Source: Pleurostoma richardsiae (taxonomy: Eukaryota > Ascomycota > Sordariomycetes > Calosphaeriales > Pleurostomataceae). From it: a DNA stretch of 64,000 bases. Within the stretch, counting starts at the first letter, position 1, and each line of letters begins with the position of its first letter. The translations under genes were made by a program, and so were the position numbers. Where the stretch lies: positions 62,001 to 126,000 of the forward strand of contig JANBVO010000020.1 of NCBI GenBank assembly GCA_030052745.1. Direction: 5' to 3'. Below the pieces are notes generated by a model. That model was not told the DNA's origin, did no database searches, and saw only the letters and a program-made list of their open reading frames with translations. Below, piece after piece: positions 23,978 through 35,511 of the stretch.

Positions 23978-24552
23978 GCGCCTTAAGATCTAGTGAAGGG
24001 AACATGGCTGCAGGCACTGTACAATATTGTCGTGATAGGTCAGGGATCACAAGAGATTACTTCTTTTCCAGTTGACTAACCCTCAGTTTGTAGGTCTCGG
24101 GAATGAACGTTTGCCCTTCACAGGTCGAATTCAGTTGGAATAGACTCTTCACTTTGGCTGGATTCTTGGCATGTAGTTGGACGAGTTGTTCGGTGTTCCG
24201 GAGCAGACGAGGGCTTTAGCAACTATGCCGTCGGTTTCCTTGTTTTACCTAGATATAGATACCCTGAATTAATTGCTTGATTGCAAAGATGTCCGTCAAT
24301 TAACCGCAAGCCGGGTACGTATTGACCTAATTAAGCTTGCATCTATCTGGCAAGTGTTGATATCGTACAATTTGTTGTCTAACTATCGTTGCCTTGGTAT
24401 GACCTCGTATATGGTGGCGACGGCCCTTGCCGTTTGTGTAACGTTAAATAAGCACAGAAGAGATGCTGACCTGTTCAGAAAAGGCCAGCCCTGGCCAGGT
24501 TATGCCATAATGCCACGCCCGTCGGCGTCGTGGAAGTGGCCTGCCTTGGCGG
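23978..24552. other. Intergenic flank left of the transposon
   Basis: 575 bp with declining GC content and no recognised gene. It ends at the TA target site of the transposon. Confidence 0.4.
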
Positions 24553-24554
24553 TA

Positions 24555-24653
24555 CTGTCTATTGTAAGCTCGTGTTCGCCCCCCACTTTTTTTTAATCCC
24601 CCGCACATATCCTAATTCCTTATATCGCTAAAATCGCGATATTTTAGACTTCC
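24555..24653 (+). repeat. Left terminal inverted repeat of the transposon
   Basis: This 99-bp repeat pairs with 28500-28598 on the other strand. Seven differences are seen and all are transitions of the RIP type (six CA to TA, one TG to TA), with the left copy carrying the mutated base each time. Confidence 0.9.
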
Positions 24654-25502
24654 CAGACGCGTTTCTCGCCTAATTCGGCTCTATTAAGCGTGAGGTTATT
24701 TTCTATACGCGTAGTCGGCTATTGCGGACCTAGTCGTAGGTTTGAAACTATAGTCCGGCTATTGATAAGTAGTTAGAAGGTCCTTATTTAGGTCTGTCTA
24801 TATAACGAGTTCTTTAATAATAAGGATATTTCCGTAATAGTTAGTTATATTATTCGTTACGTATAGATCTTTCGTAAGTAAGAAAGTATAACTAGTTCGA
24901 TAATTGTCCTTCGAAATTTTAAAGGGAACTAAAAACTAACAGACGTATATATAGAAATGAGTAATTTTATTTCTTAAACGGAATTAATTTATAGTTTTAT
25001 CTCTTTAATTATTATATAAGTACTTATTAACGTCTTCTACGAAAAAAACGACCGTTATTTAAATAAAATATAGTAGTATTTATACGAAATATTTAATCTT
25101 CGAGTTTATATATTTACGATTTACTGTTATTTAAAAGTTATAAACTGAATAAATAAGAAGTTTAAGCGGATAATTTTTAAACGTAACGAAAAATTACGAA
25201 GTTAATATTTCTATTCGATATTAAACTATAAACTTAATTAATTCGTTTTTCTTAATAAGTTAAAGGTCGATAAACGTAATAGAAAAAAACGTACGGATTA
25301 AGTTCTTCGAAAACTAAGCCCGATAAAAGTTACTTTTAAATAATACGATCGTTACTATTAAATCTTCTTAATTTTAACTTTAAAAAGTATAATAACCGTC
25401 GTTATATATACGGATAGTATAAATATTTAGGGGTTTTTTTTATAGTTTAGAGATTATATTTTATTTAAAATAACGTTATTTCCTAAACTTAAATTTATCT
25501 TA

Positions 25503-25640
25503 ATATTAAATAATATATCGTTTTATTACTATAACTTAATTCGAGACGTTTATAACGGTTATAAGGTTAAGTTAATATATTTACTACTGTATTCTTCGGA
25601 CTTTAATTTAATCGAAGTTTTTTTTAAAAACTTAAAAATA
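25503..25640 (+). pseudogene. Degraded DDE transposase fragment (Tc1/mariner, DDE_3)
   Basis: Reading the frame that includes base 25581 gives NNISFYYYN, a basic spacer, VKLIY, then LLLYSSDFNLIE and FFKNLK. These align with the conserved block around the second and third acidic residues of Tc1/mariner transposases. The substitutions are those expected from C-to-T or G-to-A changes (Pro to Leu or Ser, His to Tyr, Asp to Asn). Stop codons occur just downstream. The fragment is non-functional. Confidence 0.75.
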
Positions 25641-28499
25641 TATATCCGGTACTATTACTAGTACCGGGTAAATAGTTAGATATATAACGAAAAATAGTAG
25701 TAATTTTTCCTTAACTATATCTACGTAGTATCTACGTATTATAAAATTATTCGGGGTTATTTTCGTAAAGCTTGAATATTTAAATTAAAAAAGTAATAGT
25801 CTTTATTAAGAAATAAATAACTAAAACGGAAATAGTTAAAATTATTTATAAGGAAGTAAAAGATAACGTTATTTTTATTAACTTTTATATTTACTACTTT
25901 TTTTTCTATAAGTATATAAATTTACGAATATAAATTTTTTTTAACTTATTAAATATAAAACTTAAATTAAAAACTTATACGAATTAAATCGACGTTAAAC
26001 GTTATTAAAACGAAAGAAATTACTGATAAAGTTAAAATTTAAATACTTAAAGGTACTTACTTTTACTAAACCTAATTAAACTACTTTTAACCCGACTATT
26101 ACTATTATCCGTTATAATTTTAACTGGCGTTATTATAGCTTTTTCATTACTTATAACTACTCGTTTAACTTCGATAAAATACTTAAAGTAAGTCCGGAAC
26201 GTTTTAATAAAATAACAACCGAAATCCCTACGCGAAAACTAAAGATCTAATAAAAAACCTAGTTTTAATAACGAAATACCTTTAATTTCTAACGTTAATT
26301 CTAACCGTTTACTTTTATTTATTTAAGTTAAATTAAATAGTTCGGTCCGTCGAAAAGTCCGAAAGAATTTATACTTTAAGTCGTTAACGTTTACTTCTTC
26401 TAGTATTATAAGTAAAAAAAACCGAAGTATAAATAGCTTTAGTAAATTCCTTATAGCGCTTATTATAAGCGTTAATTTAATTAAAGGAGCTTTAATCTTA
26501 ATAAAAAAAGCTTAATAAAAAGAATATAACTAAAAGTAATAAACGGTATAAACGTTAACGGTAAAAGTTATAAAATTAGAAGAAAAAACCTATAACTACT
26601 AATAAAGAATTTAGTAAAAGTTAACTATACGTTTTATTAAATAAGAAGTTCGATACCGGAAAAACTATTAATATTATATATCGTACTACTCGTCTTAATT
26701 TTATATTAACTTTTTTTCCTTCAGTTTTACCTTTTTTAATTAAATAACGGATTAAAGAAGCTAGTTACGTTTTTAACGCCTTTATTTCTTCCTTATTAAC
26801 TTTCGATTTTAACTCGGAGAATTCTTATGAAAATATTTATTAAAGGGTTATTATAGCTCGTTTACCTATTAAATATAACTTCTACTTATTATTTTATATT
26901 TTTATAGTTTATTTTTAAGTAACGGCCGTTTTTAAAATTAACGTAATAATAACTCGAAACCTTTACATTAACCCTTAAATAATTATAATACTTAAAGGAA
27001 TCTTAATACGATTTCTCCTTATAAAAAACCGTAAACGCGTTTTTCGTTAGTATCGTTTTTTACGTATATTAAGCCGTTATTTATTTTAAAGTCGATCTTT
27101 TTTTTAACGTTAAAAGTACGAAAAGCTTTTCGATTTCTTATTATACCGAACTTAATATCTTAATAATAAAAGGTTTCGTAAAATAAAATAGAAAAAGTAT
27201 AAACGGTTATTTAATATTACTTAAAAACCTCCCGGATAACGTATAAGGAATAGTTCTTTTCAGTAATACCGTTAGCTTAAAATTAAACGTTAATAGGAAT
27301 TAATATAGCGGAATTTTAATTAAGAAAGCTTTTACGATAGTATTAAAATTAAGCCTTTCGAAATCTTTAATAACGGTAAGTAAAATAACGTTTAAATATT
27401 TAACGTCTAATATATTAAACCGGGTTTTTCAATAAATAGTAACTATAGTTTATTTAAATTTAACTCGAACTTCGTTATCTTTAATAAATCGGTTAACGAT
27501 TATTTTAGTTTAGTTAATTATTTCTTTTTATTTAAAGTTTAATTTAAACTTGAAATTACCGCCGAAAATAATCTAAAGGAACGTTAATAGCGGTAACGGC
27601 TTTATACTTTTAACCGTACTGATTTATATAATAGTTATTTTTCTAATTATTTCGACTTTTCGAAGTTACGTTAACGGTAATAATAATATACGAAATAGAT
27701 TATCTTTATTATTACTAATAAGTTTAAAATTACTTCTAAGAAATAAAATTTCCTTAAAAAGATTTAAAAATTACTTTATTCCTACTAAAGAACTTAATTC
27801 GTTAATAAGATCGATTTTAAGGGCTTTTTCTATAACCGGGATTTTTTCTATAACTAGAGTCTTTTTTAAACTATTATATATCGATATCCGATATAATAAG
27901 CTACGGGATCGAAAAGAAACTTTTCTAGTTAACGTTTTCCTTACTTTTTACGATTTACTTTTTTCTTTTTAAATAATACGTTTATTAAAAGTAATAGCTC
28001 GTTTTAGCCTTTTTTTATTGGATTTAACTTTTATAATTACTTTTCTAATAAATTTAACTTTTATAATTTCTTTCCTAACGGACTTAAACCTACCTTTAGG
28101 AAATATATCGACCGTTATTACGTAAAGTAGTAAATTATTAAAGTAGACAAACCGTTTAAATTAATTCCGTAATATACGACCGGTAACTAAAAAGTCAAGA
28201 GTAACTTTCTGGAGGATAGAACGGATAGGGAGATCCTACCCAATATCACTAGGAAACCCGGAGATATCTTCTATAGTAAAAATAAGGCGAAAAGAGCGTA
28301 CAAAGGCATCCTAGAGGACGTTTACTACATAATAGTTAATCAAGCCCAATACATCGTTCACCGCTACTTCGCCGGCCACCACACCCGTTTGGGCTGCTGG
28401 CGCTTAGAGGGCCGGTATAATAGGTCAGAAGCCATGCAACTACAAGAATCCTACCAAAAAGCGGCGTTTGAGGGCTCGGAATGCCCTCAAACTGGGCCT

Positions 28500-28598
28500 G
28501 GAAGTCCAAAATATCGCGATTTTGGCGATATGAGGAATTGGGATGTGTGCGGGGGATTGAAAAAAAGTGGGGGGCGAACACGAGCTTGCAATAGACAG
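28500..28598 (-). repeat. Right terminal inverted repeat of the transposon
   Basis: This copy keeps the original CA/TG at all seven positions where the left repeat is mutated. The last 300-400 bp of the element also have near-normal base composition, so RIP stopped short of this end. TA follows at 28599-28600. Confidence 0.9.
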
Positions 28599-28779
28599 TA
28601 GGATCAAGCCCATGGACTGGTGTGGTTCATTGCTCCACAAAACTCCGTCCACTCCGGCTGCAGCCGCCGCAAACTCCGTGTGCTCCACGGAATGCGCAGT
28701 ATGCTCCTCCGCGCTCCGCTCCGATAATGATAGAGCTCTCTTGTCTCTTTACTCACATTTTGGCCCCGGTAGCTCAGTC
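28599..28779 (+). promoter_or_regulatory. Promoter of Zn2Cys6 gene with clustered CTCCG sites
   Basis: Six CTCCG pentamers lie at 28643, 28652, 28674, 28707, 28714 and 28719; three are ACTCCG. The same motif, in both orientations, recurs in the promoter of the next gene (31478-31622). CGG/CCG triplets are the usual half-sites of Zn2Cys6 factors, so autoregulation is plausible. The transposon ends 45 bp before the first copy. Confidence 0.5.
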
Positions 28780-31111
28780 ATGTCCTCTCTCCTTGCGCAA
28801 CACTCCGCTGCGCCACCCCTTGAAGGCGGGGTTCCGGACAGAGTCTCTTCGCCTATCAAGCCGTCTCGAAAGCAGGTTTCACGAGCCTGCGACTGGTGCC
28901 GCGCGCGGAGGATAAAGTGTGATGACGAGCGACCCTGTCGCGCCTGTCAGCAGAAAGGGGTCCGATGTGTGATCAGAGGCTCCGATGAGCCGCGAACGCT
29001 TGTCCAGGCCCTCCGGTAAGTCTAATAGACCTCGACGGCGACTGTCCTATCCACTAACTCGCAGCAGCGAGATCGACAGGCTGCGGCTGCTGGTGAAGGA
29101 GCTGGAGATAGAGCTCGAGACTTGCCGGAAATCTGACAGAACTGCGGCAGCGGTGTCCGCGCCCAGCCCGTCTCAGTCGACAACAACGGGGACGCCATCG
29201 AATACTGTACCTTGTCCTAACTCTCAAAGCGGTTCGACACCGACAGCGCTCTCGAGCGCTTCCCCAACGCAGTGGGAGGGTATCTTTGTCGCGACTGCTC
29301 GATCAGATCAGACATCCTACTATGGACCATCATCGGCGTTCTATTTCGTCAGTCGTATAGGAGCGTACCTAGGCAGGGCCTTACAACAGCCCTTTTGTGA
29401 TCGAAACTTGCAGCCTCGAGGCGTGAACCGGACGCTCGTCAATCCCACGAGCGTTGCAAATGCTGAGCCTGGTGCGGACAGCGTCCTCAGGCCCGCTTGC
29501 CCATCCATGACACGGGCACAGGAGGAGTATTTCCTCAACACCTTCTGGGAATCGCACTATTGTTGCATGCCCATCATCAATGAAGACGAGTTCCGAAGAC
29601 ACTACGACTCGCTTTGGAGTCCGTCTCAGCCGGCCAGAAAGGATTCTGCGCTTGTCGACATCATCCTGGCTCTCTGCATTCAGTGCAGCTATGCCCTCAT
29701 ACCCCGAGATACATCACTCTCGTCTGGACGCCGTGGGCCTGACAACGACGCAACCATTGCGGGGAGATGGTACTACAAGCGGTGTCAGTCTCTGTTGGCT
29801 ACGGACTTGGAGAGCCCTTCGATCATCACAGTGCAATGCCAGATTTTCTCTACTGTCTATCTCTGCTGCGCGTCTTTTCAGAACATGGCGCACATCACCC
29901 TGTCACAGGCCGTCCGCGTGGCCGAAATACTCGGCTTGCACCTCGAGCCGCCTGCTTCTATGCCGCGCGGAGAGAGGGAGCTTCGCAAGCGCATCTGGTG
30001 GGTGCTCTACACGATCGAGGCAAAGACGTGCACTAAACTCGGGCGGCCCTTCTCGGTCAACGCCTCACAAGTCAACGTGACGCTACCATCTGACGACATC
30101 GAAGTAGCGTCTCTCAACGGCGCAACTCTTGGCTCTCACGGTGAAGATGTGACGTGGCTCACATATGCTCTTCAATGTCAGAAGCTCATCCTGACGTCTT
30201 CCGAGATTTACAATGCAGCATGGGACGAATATGACAAGATATTGGCATCGGGATGCTTCACTTCACCGTACAAGAACCCTGAGTCCCTTGAGAGATGCGC
30301 CGAGTTCTTGGCCACGCAGATATCGAGGCTCCAAGGTTGGGTGGCCCAGGTCCCGGCAGGGCTGAGGACGAAACGCCGCGGAGGCGGCCAACCTTTCTCC
30401 CTCGACCGTTCCCCATTAGATATCGAGACCCTAGCTCCAATGTGGCTTCAGCGCCAGCGCCTGTATCTCGAAATCACATACCACACGGTGGCCATAAACC
30501 TCTACCGGCCCTTTATCTCATTTTACCACAACTCCGGCACGTACACACCAACTGCCGAGCGATATGCTTGTGCCTGTGTCAACCACGCCATTGCCCAGGT
30601 TCTTATCATGCACCAGGCCGTCAACGAGACTGAACTCTTGGGCGGATGGCAAGAGTACTTCCTATGGCACTGGAACGCGACCGTCACAATCATTGGGTTC
30701 CTCCTTGCATATCCTATCCACATCTCTACCGCAAATGCGCGCAAGGCGCTGGAGAAGAGCATACAGATATGTGACATCTTCGGCGCCAACTTTGGCGTCG
30801 CGGCAAGTGCGGCATCCATTGCAAGAGACCTGATGGCGAAGGTGGACTTGCTGATCAGCCGCGTGGGGAGTGGCGTCTTCGCGGAAGATCAGACGACCGC
30901 AGATCCGGAGAGGATGGACGCGCTGCTGAGCGCTGACGATGGGCTTGAATGGTTAGAGCCCGGACATCCAGATAGCCCCGGGTATTTCAGCGAGTTCATG
31001 GACTGGGCATTGACTGTGGATGCTTTCAACAGTTTTGAACACTTCTATGAAACGACTGATTTGCAGTCTCCTTCGGGCAACATTGTAGATGAGGCTCAGA
31101 TTGGCAGTTAG
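28780..31111 (+). CDS. Zn2Cys6 transcription factor with fungal_trans domain
   Basis: Two exons (28780-29015, 29065-31111) encode 760 residues. The zinc cluster uses Cys37, 40, 47, 53, 56 and 63 (Cx2Cx6Cx5Cx2Cx6C) in RACDWCRARRIKC. After a 49-bp intron the coiled-coil linker reads SEIDRLRLLVKELEIELE. The PF04082-type regulatory domain follows, with recognisable segments YFLNTFWESHYCCMPIINE, AVRVAEILGLHLEPP and RKRIWWVLYTIEAKTC. Overall organisation resembles XlnR-type regulators, but identity is not claimed. The gene lies immediately right of the transposon and directly upstream, on the same strand, of an MFS transporter. It is a good candidate pathway regulator of that transporter and the ATP-grasp gene. 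Confidence 0.92.
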
Positions 31112-31769
31112 TTTAGCAAAGGATATGTGCCGGCGGGAGTCAAGGGCGGGCAAATTTAGACCACGTATTGTCTGGTACGACAACATGATGGCAGTGTTTG
31201 GTCATTCTAATCACCTCGTGAATCCGCTAGAGTGCCGAAGTGTTTTAAACCAGCAAGGTGTGATATGAAGATGCCTTCTATTATTGCCTTCCTTCTTCGA
31301 GGAAGCCTGCGCTAGATCTAGGCAGATACTTGGTTTCTAAGACCAAAAGAAAGTCATTCTTTCTCTAGGGAAACTTGGATCTAGTCTTACATGATCCCAG
31401 CGATATGATAGTGAGATTAGCAGGAGACGGAATGGGCGGAGTTTGGCTGTGTGGTTGATGATCACACTATTCCGCAACTCCGGCGAGGCTCACTCGACTG
31501 AAGTGTGGGGATCGCGGAGTAGACGGATCTCCGCATGGCCAAGGGGTGTATTCCTCGGGGTCAAACTAGTGCTACATTTGGATTATTGATCCTCGCAGAA
31601 ATCACAACGCGGAGTCTCGGAGGCTTTTGGTAAGCAAGATGCTAGCTGCTTCGTATAAATACTATGTCGGTCTTTCCAAGACCATACGATCTGTCTGTTG
31701 CCTCGCCTCATTCCCAGCTCTACACTTTGACGGTGCCAAAGTCATTATTGCGGCTCATCTCCTGCGACC
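31112..31769 (+). promoter_or_regulatory. Promoter of MFS gene with CTCCG/CGGAG sites
   Basis: Five CTCCG/CGGAG copies lie at 31478, 31515, 31529, 31610 and 31618. Two of them form an inverted repeat GCGGAG-N9-CTCCGC (31514-31534), and CGG-N4-CCG occurs at 31524-31533. The preceding part of the spacer holds the 3' end of the Zn2Cys6 gene. Confidence 0.5.
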
Positions 31770-33560
31770 ATGCCTGCCAGATCGTCGTCCGAAGCCACCC
31801 ATTGTCCAGAGACACAAGACTCGTCAGATGCTGAGAAAGCCGACTCCCCTAGCGAGGGAGCCCAAACGAACAGTCAGAACATTGCGCATATCACTCGAGC
31901 AGACTCGAGTAATAAAACAAACCACCAACAGCGGACGATCCGGGGTTTCCGGTGGTTCCTCGTCTGTGTTGCGATCTTCTCTGCTAATCTCCTCTACGGC
32001 CTCGACACAACAATATCAGCAGATATACAAGCCAGCGTCTCCGAGACTTTCAACAACATCACTCAGCTTGGATGGCTAGGCTACGGCTTCTGTTTGGGAT
32101 CGACCGTCTCGATTCTGCCGCTGGGGAAGGCATTTGCAGTCTTCGATATAAAATGGGTTTACATCACCTGCTTGGTGATGTTCGCTGCGGGGAGTGCCCT
32201 GTGTGGTGCTGCGCCGTCGATGACTGCTCTGATTGTTGGTCGTGTCTGGGCCGGGTCTGGTGGCGCGGGAATGTATCTGGGGTAGGTTTTACAGGAACTT
32301 AATGTCAAGACATTGCAGCTGATTCTATTTGCAGGACACTCAACATAGTTTCTTCCACAACCGGCCCACGAGAACAAGCTTTTTATGTTGCCCTAGAGGG
32401 CTTCGTGTACGGTGGAGGATGCATCCTCGGACCTATTGTCGGAGGACTGTTTGCGGACAGCGCAGCAACATGGCGATGGGTATGCTATGCTCTATCTGTA
32501 ATCATTAGAATACGGGATCTAACTTTTATCACAGGGATTTTATCTTAATCTCATAATCTTTGCTGTCACAAGCCCGATTTATCTCTTTACTCTTCCATCC
32601 CTCCCTCGACAAGCGGACAAGTCCTTTATTGAGAAGTTAAAGAAGCTTGACTGGCTAGGAATTATCCTCATCGCCGCCCTTTATGTCTGCTTCGTACTGG
32701 CCTTCAGTTTCGGGGGCGTCACATGGGCTTGGGGCGATGGACGCTTCATTGCCCTTGTTGTGCTATTCTGTGTCTTCACTGCTGGATTCGCCATCACTCA
32801 GCACTACTCACTCTTCACGACGAAAGAGAATCGACTATTCCCATGCGAGTTTCTGGGAAACTTCCAGTTGATACTACTTTTTGTTACCATGGCCTGCGGA
32901 GGGGCGGCGCTGTTTGTCTCTGTCTACTACATCCCCCTATACTTTCTTTTTGTGCATGGCGACTCCGGCACTGAGGCTGCAGTTCGACTGCTGCCATTTG
33001 TGGCCTTCTACGTTGCGGCGATTCTTGCGTGCGGCTACGCAATGCCTCGAACAGGTTATCACTGGGTATGGTACCTCGTCTCAGGGCTCTTCATGACAGC
33101 GGGCGGTGCCGCCATGCATGCTGTTGATGCCGACTCGCCGTCGAGTTATACCTACGGGTTTTCCTTACTTCTCGGTCTCGGCCTCACCGTCAGTCAAGCC
33201 GGATACTCTGTCGCCACCCACATCGTCAAGCCTGGAAACGCAGCAGAAGTCATCCAATTCCTGAACATCAGTCAGGGTTCTAGCCAGATGCTTGGACTGC
33301 TCATTGCCAGCGCTATTTACCAGAATGAAGCCTTCAATGGCATGGAGAGACTGCTCTACGGACAGAACTATACCGAAGCACAGATACGAGGGGCTATTGC
33401 TGGTTCCCAGAGCCAGATTCTCGAACTCATGGCGCCTGAGCTGAGGCAACGCTGCTTGGATGTGATTGTAAACACCATTCAAGAGGAATGGATCCTCGTC
33501 ATCTCAGCAGGTGCCCTGCTCACAGTTTGTGCTTGCTTCCTCACCAAAGGGCGGTTCTGA
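31770..33560 (+). CDS. MFS transporter, 14-TMS drug:H+ antiporter type
   Basis: Three exons (31770-32281, 32335-32479, 32535-33560) encode 560 residues. A polar N-terminus of about 60 residues is followed by the first helix ending LYGLDTTISADIQASV, the motif D1 region of the DHA2 group. Then come WLGYGFCLGSTVSILPLGKAF, a VGRVWAGSGGAGMYLGTLNI helix-4 motif and an antiporter-type motif C region (GFVYGGGCILGPIVGGLFAD). Such proteins export toxins or secondary metabolites or take up specific small molecules at the plasma membrane. The introns (53 and 55 bp) are GT-AG and in frame. Its position beside a regulator and an ATP-grasp gene favours a dedicated role in that locus. Confidence 0.92.
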
Positions 33561-33939
33561 TTGTTGGGAGACAACTGGAGAGAGGAGTTACCCAGCGACC
33601 GTGATTTCAGTCCTTTCTCGCTGATAGTCTCCCGTTGGTGACTGCCAAGCTGTTCTAATATTTTCGAATCCGGATCGGCTACCAGTCTGGCTCGCAAAGT
33701 CTGACTTGAGCAGCACAAGAAATTTGGGAGGTGCCATCTTGATTCGCCCCGTTCTCAGAGTCAGAAGCTCGTCTCCCGCATGCATAGATTGTTGGAATAC
33801 ATGGAGTGGACGCATATGAGCTGGGAGCTTGGGGGTCATTCTGATGGTAATCGTGGGATAAAGTCGTGAAGGTGGCTGTGGTTTGCCTCCGAAAAGGCCC
33901 GTTCATATTCTAGAATTAAAAAAGTGTAAAATGAAGTGT
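33561..33939. other. Intergenic between convergent genes
   Basis: 379 bp of 3' flank shared by the MFS gene and the ATP-grasp-like gene; nothing else is recognised. Confidence 0.4.
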
Positions 33940-35511
33940 CTAAGCAGCAGTGATGGTAACCATGCCAAGCCCATCTCCATTAGAGAGAGCCAGGACAGTC
34001 AAATCTGCCATTCGCACCCCCCCGAGTCCCAGAAACGCGCCATTACATGCAAACCACGAACAAACTTCGTGACAGACCACAATTTTCTGTTTCAGGTGAT
34101 GCCAAATCTCGAATTCCAGCTGATCAATATATTCCTGTAGGACGTACGAGCCTTGCTCGGGAGTGCTGTTGCTTGCTTGTGCGGCAGTCAGCTTCTCCAG
34201 CCATTCGTTGTTGTCGACAACACGGCCGAAGACATGTCCCTGGCTTACACCAGCGCGGGCATACTTGAGAACCCACTGGTCCTTCGCGGTTGGATCTGCC
34301 CTGCTCTGCTCGACTACCTTAGACCAAGTAGATGAGCTAGGCAAGAAAGACGGTGCAAGTCCCTGGCGGAGGACTTTTGCTTGATCCTGGTTGAGCGTGT
34401 TGCGTGCGACGAGGTTGTCCAGCTCTTCGTACACTATGCCTAGCAGGCGCTGGTCATTCACGAGGAATACGGTGCGCGGATCGTTGACAGAGGTGGGCGC
34501 AAGATGGCACAAGATCTCGAAGTCAATCTCCGAGTACTCCTCCTGCGTCAACTCGAAGTCAACCTGGTACACCCGCTCGACTCCAGTTCCATCCTCGGTT
34601 GGGCAGAACACGCCGTAAGCATGTCCCTCAGGACTATCATCCGGAAGCCACTTGAGATCTGATGGCTTGATGAATCGTGTCTTCTGTCCAGTTCTCTCCT
34701 GGAACAGCTCTGCGAGCCAGTATGGGTCTTTGACGGCGAACTTCTCATTCACGAAGTGGAGCGGTTTCGAGTCGTCAAATTGTCCCAGGAGCGTGGTGAG
34801 AGTGTCCTTGGGCGCCTGTCAGCGGTGACGGCTTGCAAAGCATAAAGGTCCGATAACTTACGATGCTCATCGCGGGACTTAAGCCCCCTTTCGCAATCCC
34901 TAGCTTCTCGAAAGCCTGACCGATATGTGGAATTGCTATCAAGGCATTCCATGGGAGCCTAGCATTGATCTCGCACACCCTAGGATTTTCGGTGACTCTG
35001 CCGTCCGGAAGGACGATCTTCTCCAACAGATAGTCTGGTCGCCAGTTACCTTTGTGGGCCTTGAACGGTGGCACCACTTCGCTTCCGGGGCCATATATCC
35101 ACTGGTGTCGTGGGTCCCCAGTCAGTCTCGTCAGGCTCTTTGGTCTGGTCAAGCATGCCCACTCACACGAAGCAGCTTATCCTCATTTTCACTCAAAGGC
35201 ATCCTCGCCGGAAACCCCGCCTTCTCGTCGCTGTACCACCGTTCCACTATGTCCGTGACTGCCTTGTCCAGAGCTAAGTGTAGTTCTTGGATATACGCAT
35301 AATGCTCCCGCCGCACGTAGAAATGGCTGCCAGGCATGATCACTTCCAGGCTGTAGGACCTCAGCTGTGCATTGTCCGGCATGGCGCTTAAAAGGATCTT
35401 GCGGTCCTCCGCGTCCTGCTCTCGCCCTACATCCTTCCCCGGAATCGGCTTCCCAGCTCGGATGCTCCCGAGCAGAGAGACCGGCTGGGATGGGAATGTG
35501 GTGCTGTCCAT
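33940..35511 (-). CDS. ATP-grasp-like protein with permuted motif order
   Basis: Three exons (35511-35167, 35101-34862, 34815-33940) encode 486 residues. I do not know a named homologue. Three ATP-grasp-like motifs are visible. EINAR (159-163), which resembles the Mg-binding motif, comes first. VLKYARAGVSQG (377-388), resembling the ATP-binding lysine strand and glycine-rich loop, comes later, then LQEYID (421-426). In ordinary ATP-grasp enzymes the EINxR motif comes last, so the order suggests a circularly permuted fold. ATP-grasp enzymes ligate carboxylates to amines or thiols through acyl phosphates. With a regulator and an MFS transporter next door, an amide-forming step in a small specialised pathway is plausible; this is inference. 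Introns of 65 and 46 bp are phase 0. Confidence 0.72.

Larger units (their letters stand above)
24555..28598. mobile_element. RIP-mutated Tc1/mariner-type DNA transposon (4,044 bp)
   Basis: Both ends carry 99-bp inverted repeats starting CTGTCTATTG, and both are flanked by TA, the target duplication of Tc1/mariner elements. The interior is strongly AT-rich. CA and TG dinucleotides are almost absent while CG is common, the expected outcome of RIP changing CpA to TpA on both strands. A frame on the plus strand at about 25503-25640 still aligns with the end of a DDE_3 transposase: degraded NASFHH-like and LPPYSPDFNPIE-like motifs, with proline codons turned to Leu or Ser and His to Tyr. No intact transposase frame remains. 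The content of 25.9-28.2 kb was not identified; the length exceeds most fungal mariners, so a nested element is possible. Confidence 0.85.

Noticed and set aside
24555-28598. Centromere-like AT-rich block
   Set aside because: Terminal inverted repeats, TA duplications and a transposase fossil show a single RIP-mutated transposon instead.
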